A stretch of 64,000 nucleotides of DNA. Origin: Euryarchaeota archaeon UBA130 (GTDB lineage: Archaea; Thermoplasmatota; Poseidoniia; Poseidoniales; Thalassarchaeaceae). The translations under genes and the position numbers were made by a program. The notes beneath the pieces were generated by a model that saw nothing but the letters and a program-made list of their open reading frames with translations, was not told the DNA's origin and ran no database searches. The stretch lies in the NCBI GenBank assembly GCA_002505775.1, contig DAVY01000006.1, positions 17,156 through 81,155 of the forward strand, read 5' to 3'. Below are positions 45,245 through 54,433 of the stretch, one piece after another (within the stretch, counting starts at the first letter, position 1; each line of letters opens with the position of its first letter).

Positions 45245-46774
45245 ATGAAGAGGGTAATTGCATTGACATTCATGTCTATGCTGTTTTTTAATTTCCATTC
45301 CCCTGTGGGAATCTTAGAAGATGCAGAGGGCGCATATTACTCGGATATATCAGATCCACCAATAATTGGCTTCGACGAATATAATGGTGTATTTATCGAT
45401 ACTAACTCTACATTATCCGGATTTATAGTTTCAAGCGTTTATCCCGATTCCGCAGAGTGGTACGTTTCTGACCTTTCAACTTCTGGAGAATTGTCTGCTA
45501 TCACAGAACCATTACCATTGTACACAGAAGAAATATTTTCAAATCAGGATGATGGTCTTTCTAGGTGGTCCTGGAACATTTCCAATATATTTAATGCTCC
45601 AATTTTAGGGACCGAAGTTGTCAATGATTGTACCTGCTACTTGACGATAATTGTAATTTCCGGGATTCACCAATCTACCAAATCATTAGCAGTTTTTCTT
45701 GGAGATTCTGACAGTCCTGGGATAACACTGGATAGTGAGACAGAACGCCTATCCGGATCCTTTGATACTTCTGGATGGGCTTCATCCCCTATAGGAGAAC
45801 CTATACCATCATCAATTACAATTTCCAATGAACTCTCATCAACCGGGAGATGCTCTACCGTACCGGATCTTTCGCTCCATAATGCCGATACAAATATCTC
45901 AATAACCCACTATTTATCCTTGGAAGGATATTTCTCCGCATCTATCGACATATCGAGTTTAATCGATGGATGGTACTCCGTGTGGTATTCGTTAAACTCT
46001 ACAGACGTAAATGAGGTAGTCAAAAATTACTGTGTAAAAGCACTGGTGGATAATTCCAATCCTGTGGCTTCTGTAGAAGGCCCTCAACAGTCTCAGGAAG
46101 GTGATGGAGACCTCATTTTTGACGCTGGGAATTCATACGATCCATTCTGGGGTAAAGATAGCTTAAACTACATATGGTCCCTAATCAAGATTGAGCCAAC
46201 TGGCAACTATATGGTCGATAATTCCGAGGGGAGAAGCTCAAGTTTTTTTGTTGTAGATGACTCAATATCAGGAGACTACTTATTGTCGCTATTAGTTGTG
46301 GATGGCCAAGGAATGATAGATCAGAATGATTATGAATTTTCCATTATCAACCAACCACCCTTAGCCAAGCTTTCGATCTCTGGAGAATCACTTTCTGATG
46401 GCGACAAAATGCAGTTATCTGACTTGACAGAATGGGATTTAGACGCCACACAATCACTAGACACCACCAATGATGTTGAAGGACTAAGGTGCGTTTGGAA
46501 AATTAACTACAAGACAATTTATGAAGGCTGTGAAAGAACCTTGCAATGGCCTGTAGATGATAATAATGACACAATCCTACTTACACTTGATGTAATTGAT
46601 GACGATGAAGAATACTCCTCGATAACGGTAGAGTTATCCCGTGCTAATAACGAGAATCTAATTCCTCTACCCATAATAGTTCTCATACTATCAACGCTAT
46701 TCTTTATCAGCTCACTAATTTATTCAAGAAGGAGAAACGACGATATGGAAATTCCGAAATGGAATGATTCATAA
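45245..46774 (+). CDS. Membrane-anchored PKD-like surface protein
   Basis: Protein of 509 residues: signal peptide (VIALTFMSMLFFNFHSPVG), a Ser/Asp-rich extracellular region with about six Cys (CTCYL near 129, others near 203, 268 and 430) and PKD-type elements (NPVASVEGPQQSQEGDGDLIFDAGNSYDP style at 274-300; SLSDGDKMQLSDLTEWDLDATQS around 380-410). A single C-terminal helix (PLPIIVLILSTLFFISSLIY) and short basic tail anchor it. Function likely adhesion or display. It lies 46 bases after the PfkB-like gene and 49 before the M24 peptidase. Confidence 0.78.
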   Translation: MKRVIALTFMSMLFFNFHSPVGILEDAEGAYYSDISDPPIIGFDEYNGVFIDTNSTLSGFIVSSVYPDSAEWYVSDLSTSGELSAITEPLPLYTEEIFSNQDDGLSRWSWNISNIFNAPILGTEVVNDCTCYLTIIVISGIHQSTKSLAVFLGDSDSPGITLDSETERLSGSFDTSGWASSPIGEPIPSSITISNELSSTGRCSTVPDLSLHNADTNISITHYLSLEGYFSASIDISSLIDGWYSVWYSLNSTDVNEVVKNYCVKALVDNSNPVASVEGPQQSQEGDGDLIFDAGNSYDPFWGKDSLNYIWSLIKIEPTGNYMVDNSEGRSSSFFVVDDSISGDYLLSLLVVDGQGMIDQNDYEFSIINQPPLAKLSISGESLSDGDKMQLSDLTEWDLDATQSLDTTNDVEGLRCVWKINYKTIYEGCERTLQWPVDDNNDTILLTLDVIDDDEEYSSITVELSRANNENLIPLPIIVLILSTLFFISSLIYSRRRNDDMEIPKWNDS

Positions 46775-46823
46775 TTATGAAAAATACCCTCACCACTAAG
46801 TAGTTGTATGATAGGTGACAAAC

Positions 46824-48128
46824 ATGAAAGGTACGGTTTTTGAACACAGTGAGTACCGCAAACGCCAAGAGGAACTTTTTGACAAGCTTCCTATGGATTC
46901 AATCGTCATTCTCCCTAACAATGTCCCCTCAATTAGGTCTAACGATACCAAATATCCCTACAGGGCTAACTCATATCTGATGTATCTTTCTGGCTGGGAA
47001 GAGCCACACTCTACGCTAGTCCTGACAAAAATTTCTGATCATACCAATGTCGCTCTGTTTGTAAAGCCTAGAAATACAGAATTAGAGATATGGGAGGGAA
47101 GAATTGTTGGAGTTGAGGGTGCAAAGAATGGATGGCCAATAAAACAGGCGTTTCCAAACACAGACTTCGAATCGGTAATGAAAAATACTCTCAAAGAAAT
47201 ATCAAATCTTTATCTTTTCAAGGGCATTAATGTAGAAATGGACGTTCTAGTTAGTGACCTGTGGAAAGGAGATATTCTGGATCCATCTCCCTATGTAGAT
47301 AAGATGAGGACAATAAAGTCTACAGCAGAGATTGAAATTATGAAATCTGCAGCGTCGATAGCATCACAAGCTCATATCTCTGCAATGGCAATAACTAAGC
47401 CAAATATAGGCGAGTGGGAGATTCAAGCATGTATTGAAAATCACTTCACATTGAACAGGTCTGTCAACAGCTACAACCCAATCGTAGGTGGAGGAGACAA
47501 TGCTACCATCTTGCATTACAACTCTAATTCTGGTCGAATCGAAGATAATGAATTGGTATTGGTTGATGCTGGTTGCGAGGTTAGCGGTTATGCATCAGAT
47601 ATTACCAGGACCTGGCCTGTTAACGGCAAGTTTACGAAATCTCAGAGAGAAATTTACGAATTGGTTCTTGAAGCTCAGATTTCGGCAATTGGAGCCTGCC
47701 AATCCGGATACACATGGGATTCTATGCACCGAGCGGCTTCTGAGGTGATATCGAGAGGACTCATAGACCTCGGGATACTAAAATGCTCTAAGCAAGAGGC
47801 CCTAGGTATGAATTTGGATGGGGAGTTCCGGAAATTTTTCATGCATGGTACTGGCCACATGCTTGGCTTAGACGTTCATGACGTAGGGGGCGGGAGGCAA
47901 GGAGGAAAGGCTGGCCCTGTTCTTTTACCTGGTATGATTGTAACAGTCGAACCGGGCCTATACTTTGCCTCATGGAGGGAGGACATTGATATTCCGAAGA
48001 AATACTCCGGAATAGGTGTTAGGATAGAGGATGATGTTCTGATAACGGAGAGTGGACCAATAGTACTTACTGACGGGTGCCCCAAGACAATCGATGAAAT
48101 AGAATCAATCGTTGGAAGTGCACTGTAG
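46824..48128 (+). CDS. pepP: M24B-type Xaa-Pro aminopeptidase
   Basis: Metallopeptidase removing N-terminal residues before proline. The creatinase N domain opens the protein (EYRKRQEELFDKLPMDSIVI; YLMYLSGWEEPHSTL). The catalytic domain carries the metal ligands: DAGCEVSGYASDITRTWPVNG (two Asp), HGTGHMLGLDVHD (His), TVEPGLYF (Glu) and GVRIEDDVLIT (Glu). ATG 46824 follows GGTG; a GTG nine bases earlier is also possible. 434 residues is normal for PepP. The stop is directly followed by mqnC, implying co-transcription but not a shared pathway. Confidence 0.93.
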   Translation: MKGTVFEHSEYRKRQEELFDKLPMDSIVILPNNVPSIRSNDTKYPYRANSYLMYLSGWEEPHSTLVLTKISDHTNVALFVKPRNTELEIWEGRIVGVEGAKNGWPIKQAFPNTDFESVMKNTLKEISNLYLFKGINVEMDVLVSDLWKGDILDPSPYVDKMRTIKSTAEIEIMKSAASIASQAHISAMAITKPNIGEWEIQACIENHFTLNRSVNSYNPIVGGGDNATILHYNSNSGRIEDNELVLVDAGCEVSGYASDITRTWPVNGKFTKSQREIYELVLEAQISAIGACQSGYTWDSMHRAASEVISRGLIDLGILKCSKQEALGMNLDGEFRKFFMHGTGHMLGLDVHDVGGGRQGGKAGPVLLPGMIVTVEPGLYFASWREDIDIPKKYSGIGVRIEDDVLITESGPIVLTDGCPKTIDEIESIVGSAL

Positions 48129-49289
48129 ATGGTAATTTCAGATATATTACGAGCTCAAATGGCAGTTGAACCTTCAAGAATTACAGTTGAAGAAGCGATC
48201 TTACTGTACGAAGAAGCAGACTTGAGCGATTTGATGCATGTGGCATCATCAAGGAGGTCATCAATCGTTCCTGGAAATGAGGTAACATATCTGGTTGATA
48301 GGAACATCAATTACACCAATGCTTGCACGATTAATTGCCAATTCTGTTCTTTCTACAGGCCCCCAGATCATACTGAAGCATATACACAGACATTCCAAGA
48401 AATCAGTGCGCGGGTAACCGAGTTAGAAGAGATTGGAGGCTCCAGGATCTTAATGCAAGGTGGCGTAAATCCGGACCTGGAATTATCATGGTACACCGAA
48501 ATGCTTTCTAATTTACATCAAAGCCATCCAAATATACACTTAGATTGCTTTTCACCTATAGAAATAGAAGGAATAGCAGAGGTATGTGAATTATCCACTA
48601 AAGAGGTTCTGACCAAATTGAGAGATTCTGGTATGCATGGTTTACCGGGTGGTGGCGCAGAGATGTTAGTTGACGATGTAAGGCTAGATATATCTCCAAA
48701 AAAAGGCTCATCCTCTAATTGGATTAGGGTAATGCGTGAAGCTCAAGAGCTTGGCTTGATAACTTCTGCGACCAATGTAATTGGTTTTGGTGAAGATTAC
48801 TCTGACAGGGTTAAGCACATGGACCTAATCAGAAATGCCCAAGATGATGCTATAGCTAGTGGGAATGTTGGCTTCACCTCTTTCATATCTTGGCCTGTCC
48901 AGCTAGAGAATAACGCATTTGGCTCCAGAAATAGGGGGACTAATAAGACAAAGCTAGGAGCAACATCTTCAGAGTATCTCAGACACGTAGCAATCTCAAG
49001 AATATTTTTTGATAATATTATACACATTCAGGCCTCATGGCCCACAATGGGCATGGAGATAGCACAACTTGCCTTGGCGGCGGGCGCAGATGATGCAGGA
49101 TCCACAATGATGGAGGAAAATGTAGTATCTGCATCCGGAACTAGCAAGACTATGGCTAGTGAGAAGGAGCTCCAAAGGATTATCCTTAGATCAGGTTATC
49201 AACCAAGAAAAAGAGACTCTGAATATAACCTATTGGAGACTGAGTTGATTGACGAGGGAATATTGCAGTCTCCGCCACCTGTTCAGTGA
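48129..49289 (+). CDS. mqnC: Cyclic dehypoxanthinyl futalosine synthase (MqnC) radical SAM enzyme
   Basis: Radical SAM protein whose cluster motif is Cys66-x3-Cys70-x2-Cys73 (ACTINCQFCSFYRP). Features favouring MqnC over F420-related CofH: RNINYTNAC, ILMQGGVNPDLELSWY, SPIEIEGIAE, GMHGLPGGGAEMLVDDVR, FISWPVQ and MMEENVVSASG. MqnC cyclises dehypoxanthine futalosine in the futalosine route to menaquinone. 386 residues fits. No mqnA, mqnB, mqnD or mqnE is nearby, so the pathway genes are dispersed or the enzyme belongs to a neighbouring subfamily. Confidence 0.82.
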   Translation: MVISDILRAQMAVEPSRITVEEAILLYEEADLSDLMHVASSRRSSIVPGNEVTYLVDRNINYTNACTINCQFCSFYRPPDHTEAYTQTFQEISARVTELEEIGGSRILMQGGVNPDLELSWYTEMLSNLHQSHPNIHLDCFSPIEIEGIAEVCELSTKEVLTKLRDSGMHGLPGGGAEMLVDDVRLDISPKKGSSSNWIRVMREAQELGLITSATNVIGFGEDYSDRVKHMDLIRNAQDDAIASGNVGFTSFISWPVQLENNAFGSRNRGTNKTKLGATSSEYLRHVAISRIFFDNIIHIQASWPTMGMEIAQLALAAGADDAGSTMMEENVVSASGTSKTMASEKELQRIILRSGYQPRKRDSEYNLLETELIDEGILQSPPPVQ

Positions 49290-49291
49290 GA

Positions 49292-50365
49292 CTATGACTC
49301 CGACCTGCCACTTCTGACTGGAAGATTTTCAAATCCAGTCTTTGTTTCCGGGAAATTAACATTTACTGGCCTCACCCATTTCATTCTCGAACCATCACTC
49401 TTTATTCCCTCAATAACTATCTCCCAATGGATCGCAATCATCGCGGAATATATAGTACCGGGCCATGGATTAGTAGGTCCGGAAATTCTCATTGGAAACT
49501 GGTCAATTTTTTTCCAGGGGCCATAATCCTGAACTCTCATTGGCTCTAGTAGCAACAACCTTCCCCTCCCCACTGTCATTGGCAATGATTCACCCACGCC
49601 CGTCCCATGCTCATCTGCAGTAGATATTCTTCTATCCGGTAATTCAGTAGACATGCCGGGTGGAGGCTGTCCAAATTTTCTTCTTCCGGAGGACCTCAAA
49701 ATGACCTCTCTCTCGGGTATCGCAGCACCCACCTGAACCCTGATTCTTTCAGCTTTTATCCCATCGGGGAGAATGATATTTGATATCTCTATGGAATCAG
49801 TGCTAATATCATTAATTTTGATTTCTGGATTAGAAAGAGGATTCGCAATGTATTCATTCTGCCTTCTGATGTCCTTGATATTTGCTAAAACACGTAAAAA
49901 TATTGGTACAATAAATACTGGAAACGCAATCATTAGCATTAATGGATAGTCGAGTGGACCCAAGCTAATGGGCGTGAAAATGAACTCAGGCATGAATTTC
50001 AAATTGATTAGTGCTGGCTCAAGAGCATGAAGCATCAGAGCTACGACCAATGTGAATACTCCTGGATATATGGATTTCCTTGCTATCTTATGTAGTAGAT
50101 CTGGCTCAATGTACCACCCATTCCTCGTCCTCATTAAGAATGGTAATGTGGTATATGTTACTTCCTTTGTAATCAAGGGTAGTGAAGAGTCGTTTTGATT
50201 TTCTTCCCTCCATTCCAATACCCATGAATCGTCATTTCCAATTTTAAAGGCGGGCGGTGGAGGATTTTCCGATTCTAAAATGACCTCCACTAGTGGAATC
50301 CCCCTAGGGTCACTATTTTCATGATCGAAGGGGGGATATCTTACCCTTTGAACTGACCTATACAT
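49292..50365 (-). CDS. Membrane protein of unknown function
   Basis: Protein of 357 residues with two adjacent hydrophobic helices at about 97-116 and 135-158 and otherwise polar sequence on both sides; the C-terminal 190 residues are beta-rich with Pro/Arg-rich patches (SSGRRKFGQPPPGMSTELPD). No recognised domain. It is directly downstream of the geranylgeranyl reductase gene (one base between), so probably in its transcript, and convergent with mqnC (two bases). A role at the membrane in lipid or quinone metabolism would be speculative. Confidence 0.68.
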   Translation of the reverse strand: MYRSVQRVRYPPFDHENSDPRGIPLVEVILESENPPPPAFKIGNDDSWVLEWREENQNDSSLPLITKEVTYTTLPFLMRTRNGWYIEPDLLHKIARKSIYPGVFTLVVALMLHALEPALINLKFMPEFIFTPISLGPLDYPLMLMIAFPVFIVPIFLRVLANIKDIRRQNEYIANPLSNPEIKINDISTDSIEISNIILPDGIKAERIRVQVGAAIPEREVILRSSGRRKFGQPPPGMSTELPDRRISTADEHGTGVGESLPMTVGRGRLLLLEPMRVQDYGPWKKIDQFPMRISGPTNPWPGTIYSAMIAIHWEIVIEGIKSDGSRMKWVRPVNVNFPETKTGFENLPVRSGRSES

Positions 50366-50366
50366 A

Positions 50367-51590
50367 CTAACTCCAAATTACAGCAGACGCCGCTTTCGTG
50401 GCTAATGATCTAAATTCTGGTACTTCTTTAAGCAGGCGTAGTCCTAATGGTATCGGGTTATCTATCTCACCAGACTCATTGATAATCTGGGTAACTTCTG
50501 GCCTAGACCAGACTTTGAAAACACTTTCCAGTTCTTCATCTGTAACCTCTGTAAGGAAAGCATCTCTTAGTGCCCTAGCCCTATTCAATTTCTTTCTCAT
50601 TGGTCCTAGAATCTTGACCAAACTCTTCATTTTAGCCTCACCAAGGTCATCATTATTTATGCACTCGGATAAAATTGGAGCTAGTAAGTCTGCTTGATCA
50701 AACCCAGTACCTATGCCTCCTCCGGTGGTTGGTTTACAAGCACCAGATGCATCTCCGAAAAGTGCCACTCTTTCCCGCAACGGATACTTCAGTAAGCCAC
50801 TTGGAACGGGTCCTCCAAACCTGCCAACGATATTGCAATTTTCGAATCTCTGTTTCCAAATAGAGGAATTCATAAGATTATCAACCATCATTTCACAAGA
50901 TTTTCCAGTCAGTAAATCAGCCCTACTCCACATGCCAATCCTCGTTGTTTCACCAGAGGGTATAGCCCAAGCGAAAAATCCTGGAGCGATATCATTTCCA
51001 GTAAACATATCTAACTGTCCAGATGAACCATTGTACCCTGTAACCTCCACTTGGTAACCAATCATCATTTCCTTAGGCCTTCCCATTTTCATAGTTCTTC
51101 TGACCCATGAATGTGCTCCATCACATCCACACACTAAATCACACCTAACCTTACAAATATCCCCTCCGACATTGATAGAAATCTCTGCATAATCCTTCTC
51201 AATATCTAATTTGGTGGGCTTGGAGTTCAGTATAATATCAGCCCCCGATTCTATAGCAAGACGGACAACACCCTCATCAAATTTCTTCCTGCAAACCGAC
51301 CAGGTACGAATCCTTTCTGGTGATCCAATATCTACAGTGGTACCATTAGGACTGTTTATTCTAGCACCCCATATCGGGGTAAGAATGGTATTTTTCATAG
51401 GCACTCTTTCCATGGCCCCAGGATTTACTAGGCCTGCGCATTGGAATGGCCTTCCTATTTCCGAGTGCTCCTCAACAATTAATACCGTGTGCCCCAATTC
51501 TTTGAATTTCCAGCCTAGGTATCCCCCGACTGGTCCTGCACCAATAATCACTACATCGTAGAATTCCTCAATTTGAGCTTGGACATTCAT
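50367..51590 (-). CDS. Geranylgeranyl reductase family FAD-dependent oxidoreductase
   Basis: Flavoprotein of 407 residues. DVVIIGAGPVGGYLGWKF is the FAD dinucleotide fold, EIGRPFQCAGLVNPGAM the GGR-type motif with the Cys, and RVALFGDASGACKPTTGGGIGTGFDQA the second FAD block. These enzymes saturate the isoprenoid chains of archaeal ether lipids (or menaquinone side chains). Which chain is reduced cannot be read from sequence; mqnC nearby makes a quinone substrate possible. Its stop leads into the membrane-protein gene and its start is 10 bases from the topA stop, so topA and this gene may share a transcript. Confidence 0.87.
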   Translation of the reverse strand: MNVQAQIEEFYDVVIIGAGPVGGYLGWKFKELGHTVLIVEEHSEIGRPFQCAGLVNPGAMERVPMKNTILTPIWGARINSPNGTTVDIGSPERIRTWSVCRKKFDEGVVRLAIESGADIILNSKPTKLDIEKDYAEISINVGGDICKVRCDLVCGCDGAHSWVRRTMKMGRPKEMMIGYQVEVTGYNGSSGQLDMFTGNDIAPGFFAWAIPSGETTRIGMWSRADLLTGKSCEMMVDNLMNSSIWKQRFENCNIVGRFGGPVPSGLLKYPLRERVALFGDASGACKPTTGGGIGTGFDQADLLAPILSECINNDDLGEAKMKSLVKILGPMRKKLNRARALRDAFLTEVTDEELESVFKVWSRPEVTQIINESGEIDNPIPLGLRLLKEVPEFRSLATKAASAVIWS

Positions 51591-51600
51591 CCTAATTCCC

Positions 51601-53865
51601 CTATTTTCGCTTTCTTCTCTTGTTCATCGATTTTAGTTTTGATATTATCTTACTAGCTTCCGATTTTGTGATATCGGACTCTTCTGCCAATTCTGCCATG
51701 GCTAAAACATCTCTCATTGGAAGGCCCTGCTTCTCTGCCATACTCTTTATCAAATCAATTTGTGGTTCTGATGCTGGTAGTGACTCATTGACTTCTTTCA
51801 TGAGTCCAATAAGCACACTGGCAGTGCCATTCCTTCCTCCTGTCAGCTCTGAAAAATCTGATACATCAATCAACTTCAATGCCTGCTCCTCTGAGATATT
51901 TGATTTATCGATTAGCGAGGTCAGGTAATTTATCTGCTTCTCACTAGGTTTTGGACCTCCATTTTCGCCTTCAGTTGCAATCAGTTTCTCTATTAATTCG
52001 CTTGCCTCATTACCCGTAAGATCCGGAATTTCTTTCCCATCCAATAACTCTAGTTGTTTTTCTTCTGGCAAATGGACAATTCTATTCTCTATGGCCCATA
52101 TCTGTTTTGGGGTGGGCCTACTTCTTCGAATTTCTAATGCATTATCGTGAGCGACTTTGAAAGATTTCGTAAATGAATCCCACATCTCTGAGCCAGAAAT
52201 CTCCCCTTCTTCTATCATATCAAGACGCTTCTCCATATCCGCAGTAAACTCCGATGAGAACAATTTATTTTCTTCATTCTGATTATTATAGATTGGTGCT
52301 ACCTCTGTCCATAAAACCATGCCGTTTTCACTCGGAGTAAGTGACCCGCTATCATTGGATACATACTTTCTATCGATGAGTTTCTGGACAGTACTGACAT
52401 ATGTGGAAGGCCTACCTATTCCTGCAGATTTCATCTTCTTGACAATTGAGCTTTCTGTAAACCTCCGAGGGGGCTTTGTCTCGTCAGTGGTCTTTACTGG
52501 GTTATCTTCTTTTTCATCAATTTCCCATACCGATCCTTCTACCATATCGTACTTAGGTTCGACAATTCTAGGAGATGGTAGAAATTGTTCTGATGCAGCC
52601 TCCCATCCGGCATGTATTCTCCAAGATGCCGTACCAGAAATAGTCAAATCTGTCCCCGTCACGCTTGCAGAAATTTCTCTCTTCTCTCTAACGGAATTGG
52701 ACATCTGACTAGAAATAAACCTAGATCTGATTAGAGAATAAAGCCTAGTTGAATCTTCATCGACATCCTGAATCTCGTCTAATTTTGGGTCTGTAGGCCT
52801 AATGGCCTCATGTGCGTCTTGGACATTAGTACTCCCCTTTTTGTCGTCAGGGCCTAATGATCCATCTCCTAGGAACTCCTGCCCATATTTTTCCAAGATT
52901 ATTGTTTTTGCAGATTCTCTTGCAATAGAACTAGTCCTTGTAGAATCAGTACGTATGTAGGTAATATATCCCTTGTTGTACAAATCTGAAGCTATTTTGC
53001 TAGTTTTTGACATAGACCAACCAAGTGAACTGCTAGCCGATTGTAGCATAGTATCCGTTGTAAAAGGAGGTGGTGGTTTACGATTGGTCTTCCCAGTGTT
53101 AACCGACTTGACAGTAAATAAGCCAGATTGTTTTAGGGCACTGTAGGCCTCTTCAGCGAGCTCGTTTTTGAATGTCCTATCTGAAAAGAATTTTCCATTA
53201 TCATCCTTCCAAGCATCGTCATCCGTGCTATTGTGAAACCTAAATTTAAACGTATATCCATCACTAGATGCGTGCACGCTGTGATAAGGTATTGGAATAT
53301 GTGAATCTCGTTCTATCTCCCTATCTACTATGTATCCCAATGTCGGTGTCTGAACTCTCCCCATGGACCTAAGATTCCAACTCTTAGCAAATTTGGAGCA
53401 TCTAAAACCAACAAGCCTATCCATAAATCTCCTTACCTTGGCGGCTTCAACCAAAGCATAGTCTATTTCACTGTGGTTTTCGACGGCAATCTCTACAGCT
53501 TGTTTGGTAATCTCGTTAAATGTAACTCTTGTTACAAACGGGAACTCGGAAAAAATATGCGCTAATCTCCATGCTATGAACTCTCCTTCTCGGTCTGGGT
53601 CGGTAGCGATGTACACTTCGCTAACATTATTTTTCCTAGCCTTGTCAAGAAGCTTCGTTACTACCTTCTCTGCTCTATCTGTCCATTCCCATGGTGGATC
53701 GGGAAGTTTACCTTTTTCTGATGCCCACATCGCCTTGCTACCATTTTTTCCAGACCGTGGTAAATCTTGTACATGACCAAAACATGCTTCTACTATCCAT
53801 CCTTTTCCAAGATATTTTTTTACTGTCTTACCCTTAGCTCCCGATTCGAGTATCATTAGCTTCAT
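51601..53865 (-). CDS. topA: DNA topoisomerase I, bacterial type, with C-terminal helical repeats
   Basis: Type IA topoisomerase relaxing negative supercoils. The TOPRIM domain has ILESGAKGKTVKKYLG and DPDREGE (89-95); the catalytic Tyr303 lies in GYITYIRTDST; MGRVQTPTLGYIV, SASSSLGWSMSKTSKIAS, QDAHEAIRPT and GIGRPSTYVSTVQKL are canonical. The C-terminal zinc fingers of bacterial TopA are missing. Residues 583-745 instead carry three similar helical units beginning PTPKQI, PSEKQI and ASEPQI, followed by a basic end (NKRRKRK). 754 residues. No reverse-gyrase helicase is attached, consistent with a mesophile. Confidence 0.95.
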   Translation of the reverse strand: MKLMILESGAKGKTVKKYLGKGWIVEACFGHVQDLPRSGKNGSKAMWASEKGKLPDPPWEWTDRAEKVVTKLLDKARKNNVSEVYIATDPDREGEFIAWRLAHIFSEFPFVTRVTFNEITKQAVEIAVENHSEIDYALVEAAKVRRFMDRLVGFRCSKFAKSWNLRSMGRVQTPTLGYIVDREIERDSHIPIPYHSVHASSDGYTFKFRFHNSTDDDAWKDDNGKFFSDRTFKNELAEEAYSALKQSGLFTVKSVNTGKTNRKPPPPFTTDTMLQSASSSLGWSMSKTSKIASDLYNKGYITYIRTDSTRTSSIARESAKTIILEKYGQEFLGDGSLGPDDKKGSTNVQDAHEAIRPTDPKLDEIQDVDEDSTRLYSLIRSRFISSQMSNSVREKREISASVTGTDLTISGTASWRIHAGWEAASEQFLPSPRIVEPKYDMVEGSVWEIDEKEDNPVKTTDETKPPRRFTESSIVKKMKSAGIGRPSTYVSTVQKLIDRKYVSNDSGSLTPSENGMVLWTEVAPIYNNQNEENKLFSSEFTADMEKRLDMIEEGEISGSEMWDSFTKSFKVAHDNALEIRRSRPTPKQIWAIENRIVHLPEEKQLELLDGKEIPDLTGNEASELIEKLIATEGENGGPKPSEKQINYLTSLIDKSNISEEQALKLIDVSDFSELTGGRNGTASVLIGLMKEVNESLPASEPQIDLIKSMAEKQGLPMRDVLAMAELAEESDITKSEASKIISKLKSMNKRRKRK

Positions 53866-53916
53866 GGTAACACCTCAGTTTTTCGTCGTCGATGTTCCTT
53901 CCCCTCGATATTCCCC

Positions 53917-53924
53917 GTATAAAC
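53917..53924 (-). promoter_or_regulatory. Candidate TATA box for topA
   Basis: On the minus strand the sequence reads GTTTATAC, about 52 bases upstream of the topA start. With transcription starting about 25 bases downstream, a leader of roughly 25-30 bases would result. Assigned by similarity to the archaeal box A consensus only. Confidence 0.4.
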
Positions 53925-53947
53925 ATGAGTGATGTTGGAGCAGTACA

Positions 53948-53972
53948 ACGCGCGCACGCGCGGGCACACGTG
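53948..53972. other. Alternating purine-pyrimidine tract (Z-DNA prone) upstream of topA
   Basis: Positions 53948-53962 are 15 bases of strict alternation (ACGCGCGCACGCGCG), continuing after one break as GCACACGTG. CG/CA repeats of this kind flip to Z-DNA under negative supercoiling. The tract is about 25 bases upstream of the candidate topA TATA box and just beyond the end of the 134-residue gene. A role in sensing supercoiling is inference. Confidence 0.5.
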
Positions 53973-53977
53973 AGACG

Positions 53978-54382
53978 TCAGTAACTTCTAGCCGATATTT
54001 CATCCCACGGTCCTTCTGATCCGGGTCCTCCACATCCTATACAACCCGGGTAACCTGCAGATGCTAATGAAGTGACCATCAACCTGAAATCCTCCCAATA
54101 TTGTCCACTATCAGATCTTTTTGAATTTACCCAACAATAAGTTAAATCTGGTTCATCTACACCTATTAAGAAATTTTCATTTTCCCCGTTATGATATCTT
54201 ATTTCTTTCCCATTTGAACAGAGAATGATGGGAGGATCAATCTTAGACGGTACAAGATCAGATATCGTTAATATCAATTTTTCAGATTCTGAAAGGAGAT
54301 CTCTTGGCACGTAAAGCGACCCCCCGTTGGACCTTAGAAGCCTTCTAGCCGCCTCCCTCAAGGAGTCAGTATATGTGGCCAT
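53978..54382 (-). CDS. Uncharacterised 134-residue protein with C-terminal Cys pair
   Basis: No recognised family. The N-terminus is basic and helical (SLREAARRLLRSNGG), the centre beta-rich (LILTISDLV, IILCSNGKEIRYHNG, FLIGVDEPDLTYCWV), and near the C-terminus GYPGCIGCGGPGSEGPWDE holds a CxxC in a Gly-rich loop that may bind metal. No signal peptide. Divergent from pyrD across 51 bases, upstream of topA on the same strand. It may be a genuine small lineage-specific protein. Confidence 0.6.
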   Translation of the reverse strand: MATYTDSLREAARRLLRSNGGSLYVPRDLLSESEKLILTISDLVPSKIDPPIILCSNGKEIRYHNGENENFLIGVDEPDLTYCWVNSKRSDSGQYWEDFRLMVTSLASAGYPGCIGCGGPGSEGPWDEISARSY

Positions 54383-54433
54383 GACTACGCGACCATGCGT
54401 AACTATTCAAGAGTGCGTTGTTATCGCGTTAAC

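Noticed and set aside
54386..54401. TACGC/GCGTA inverted repeat before pyrD
   Set aside because: Five-base arms with a six-base spacer are expected by chance in a window of this size.
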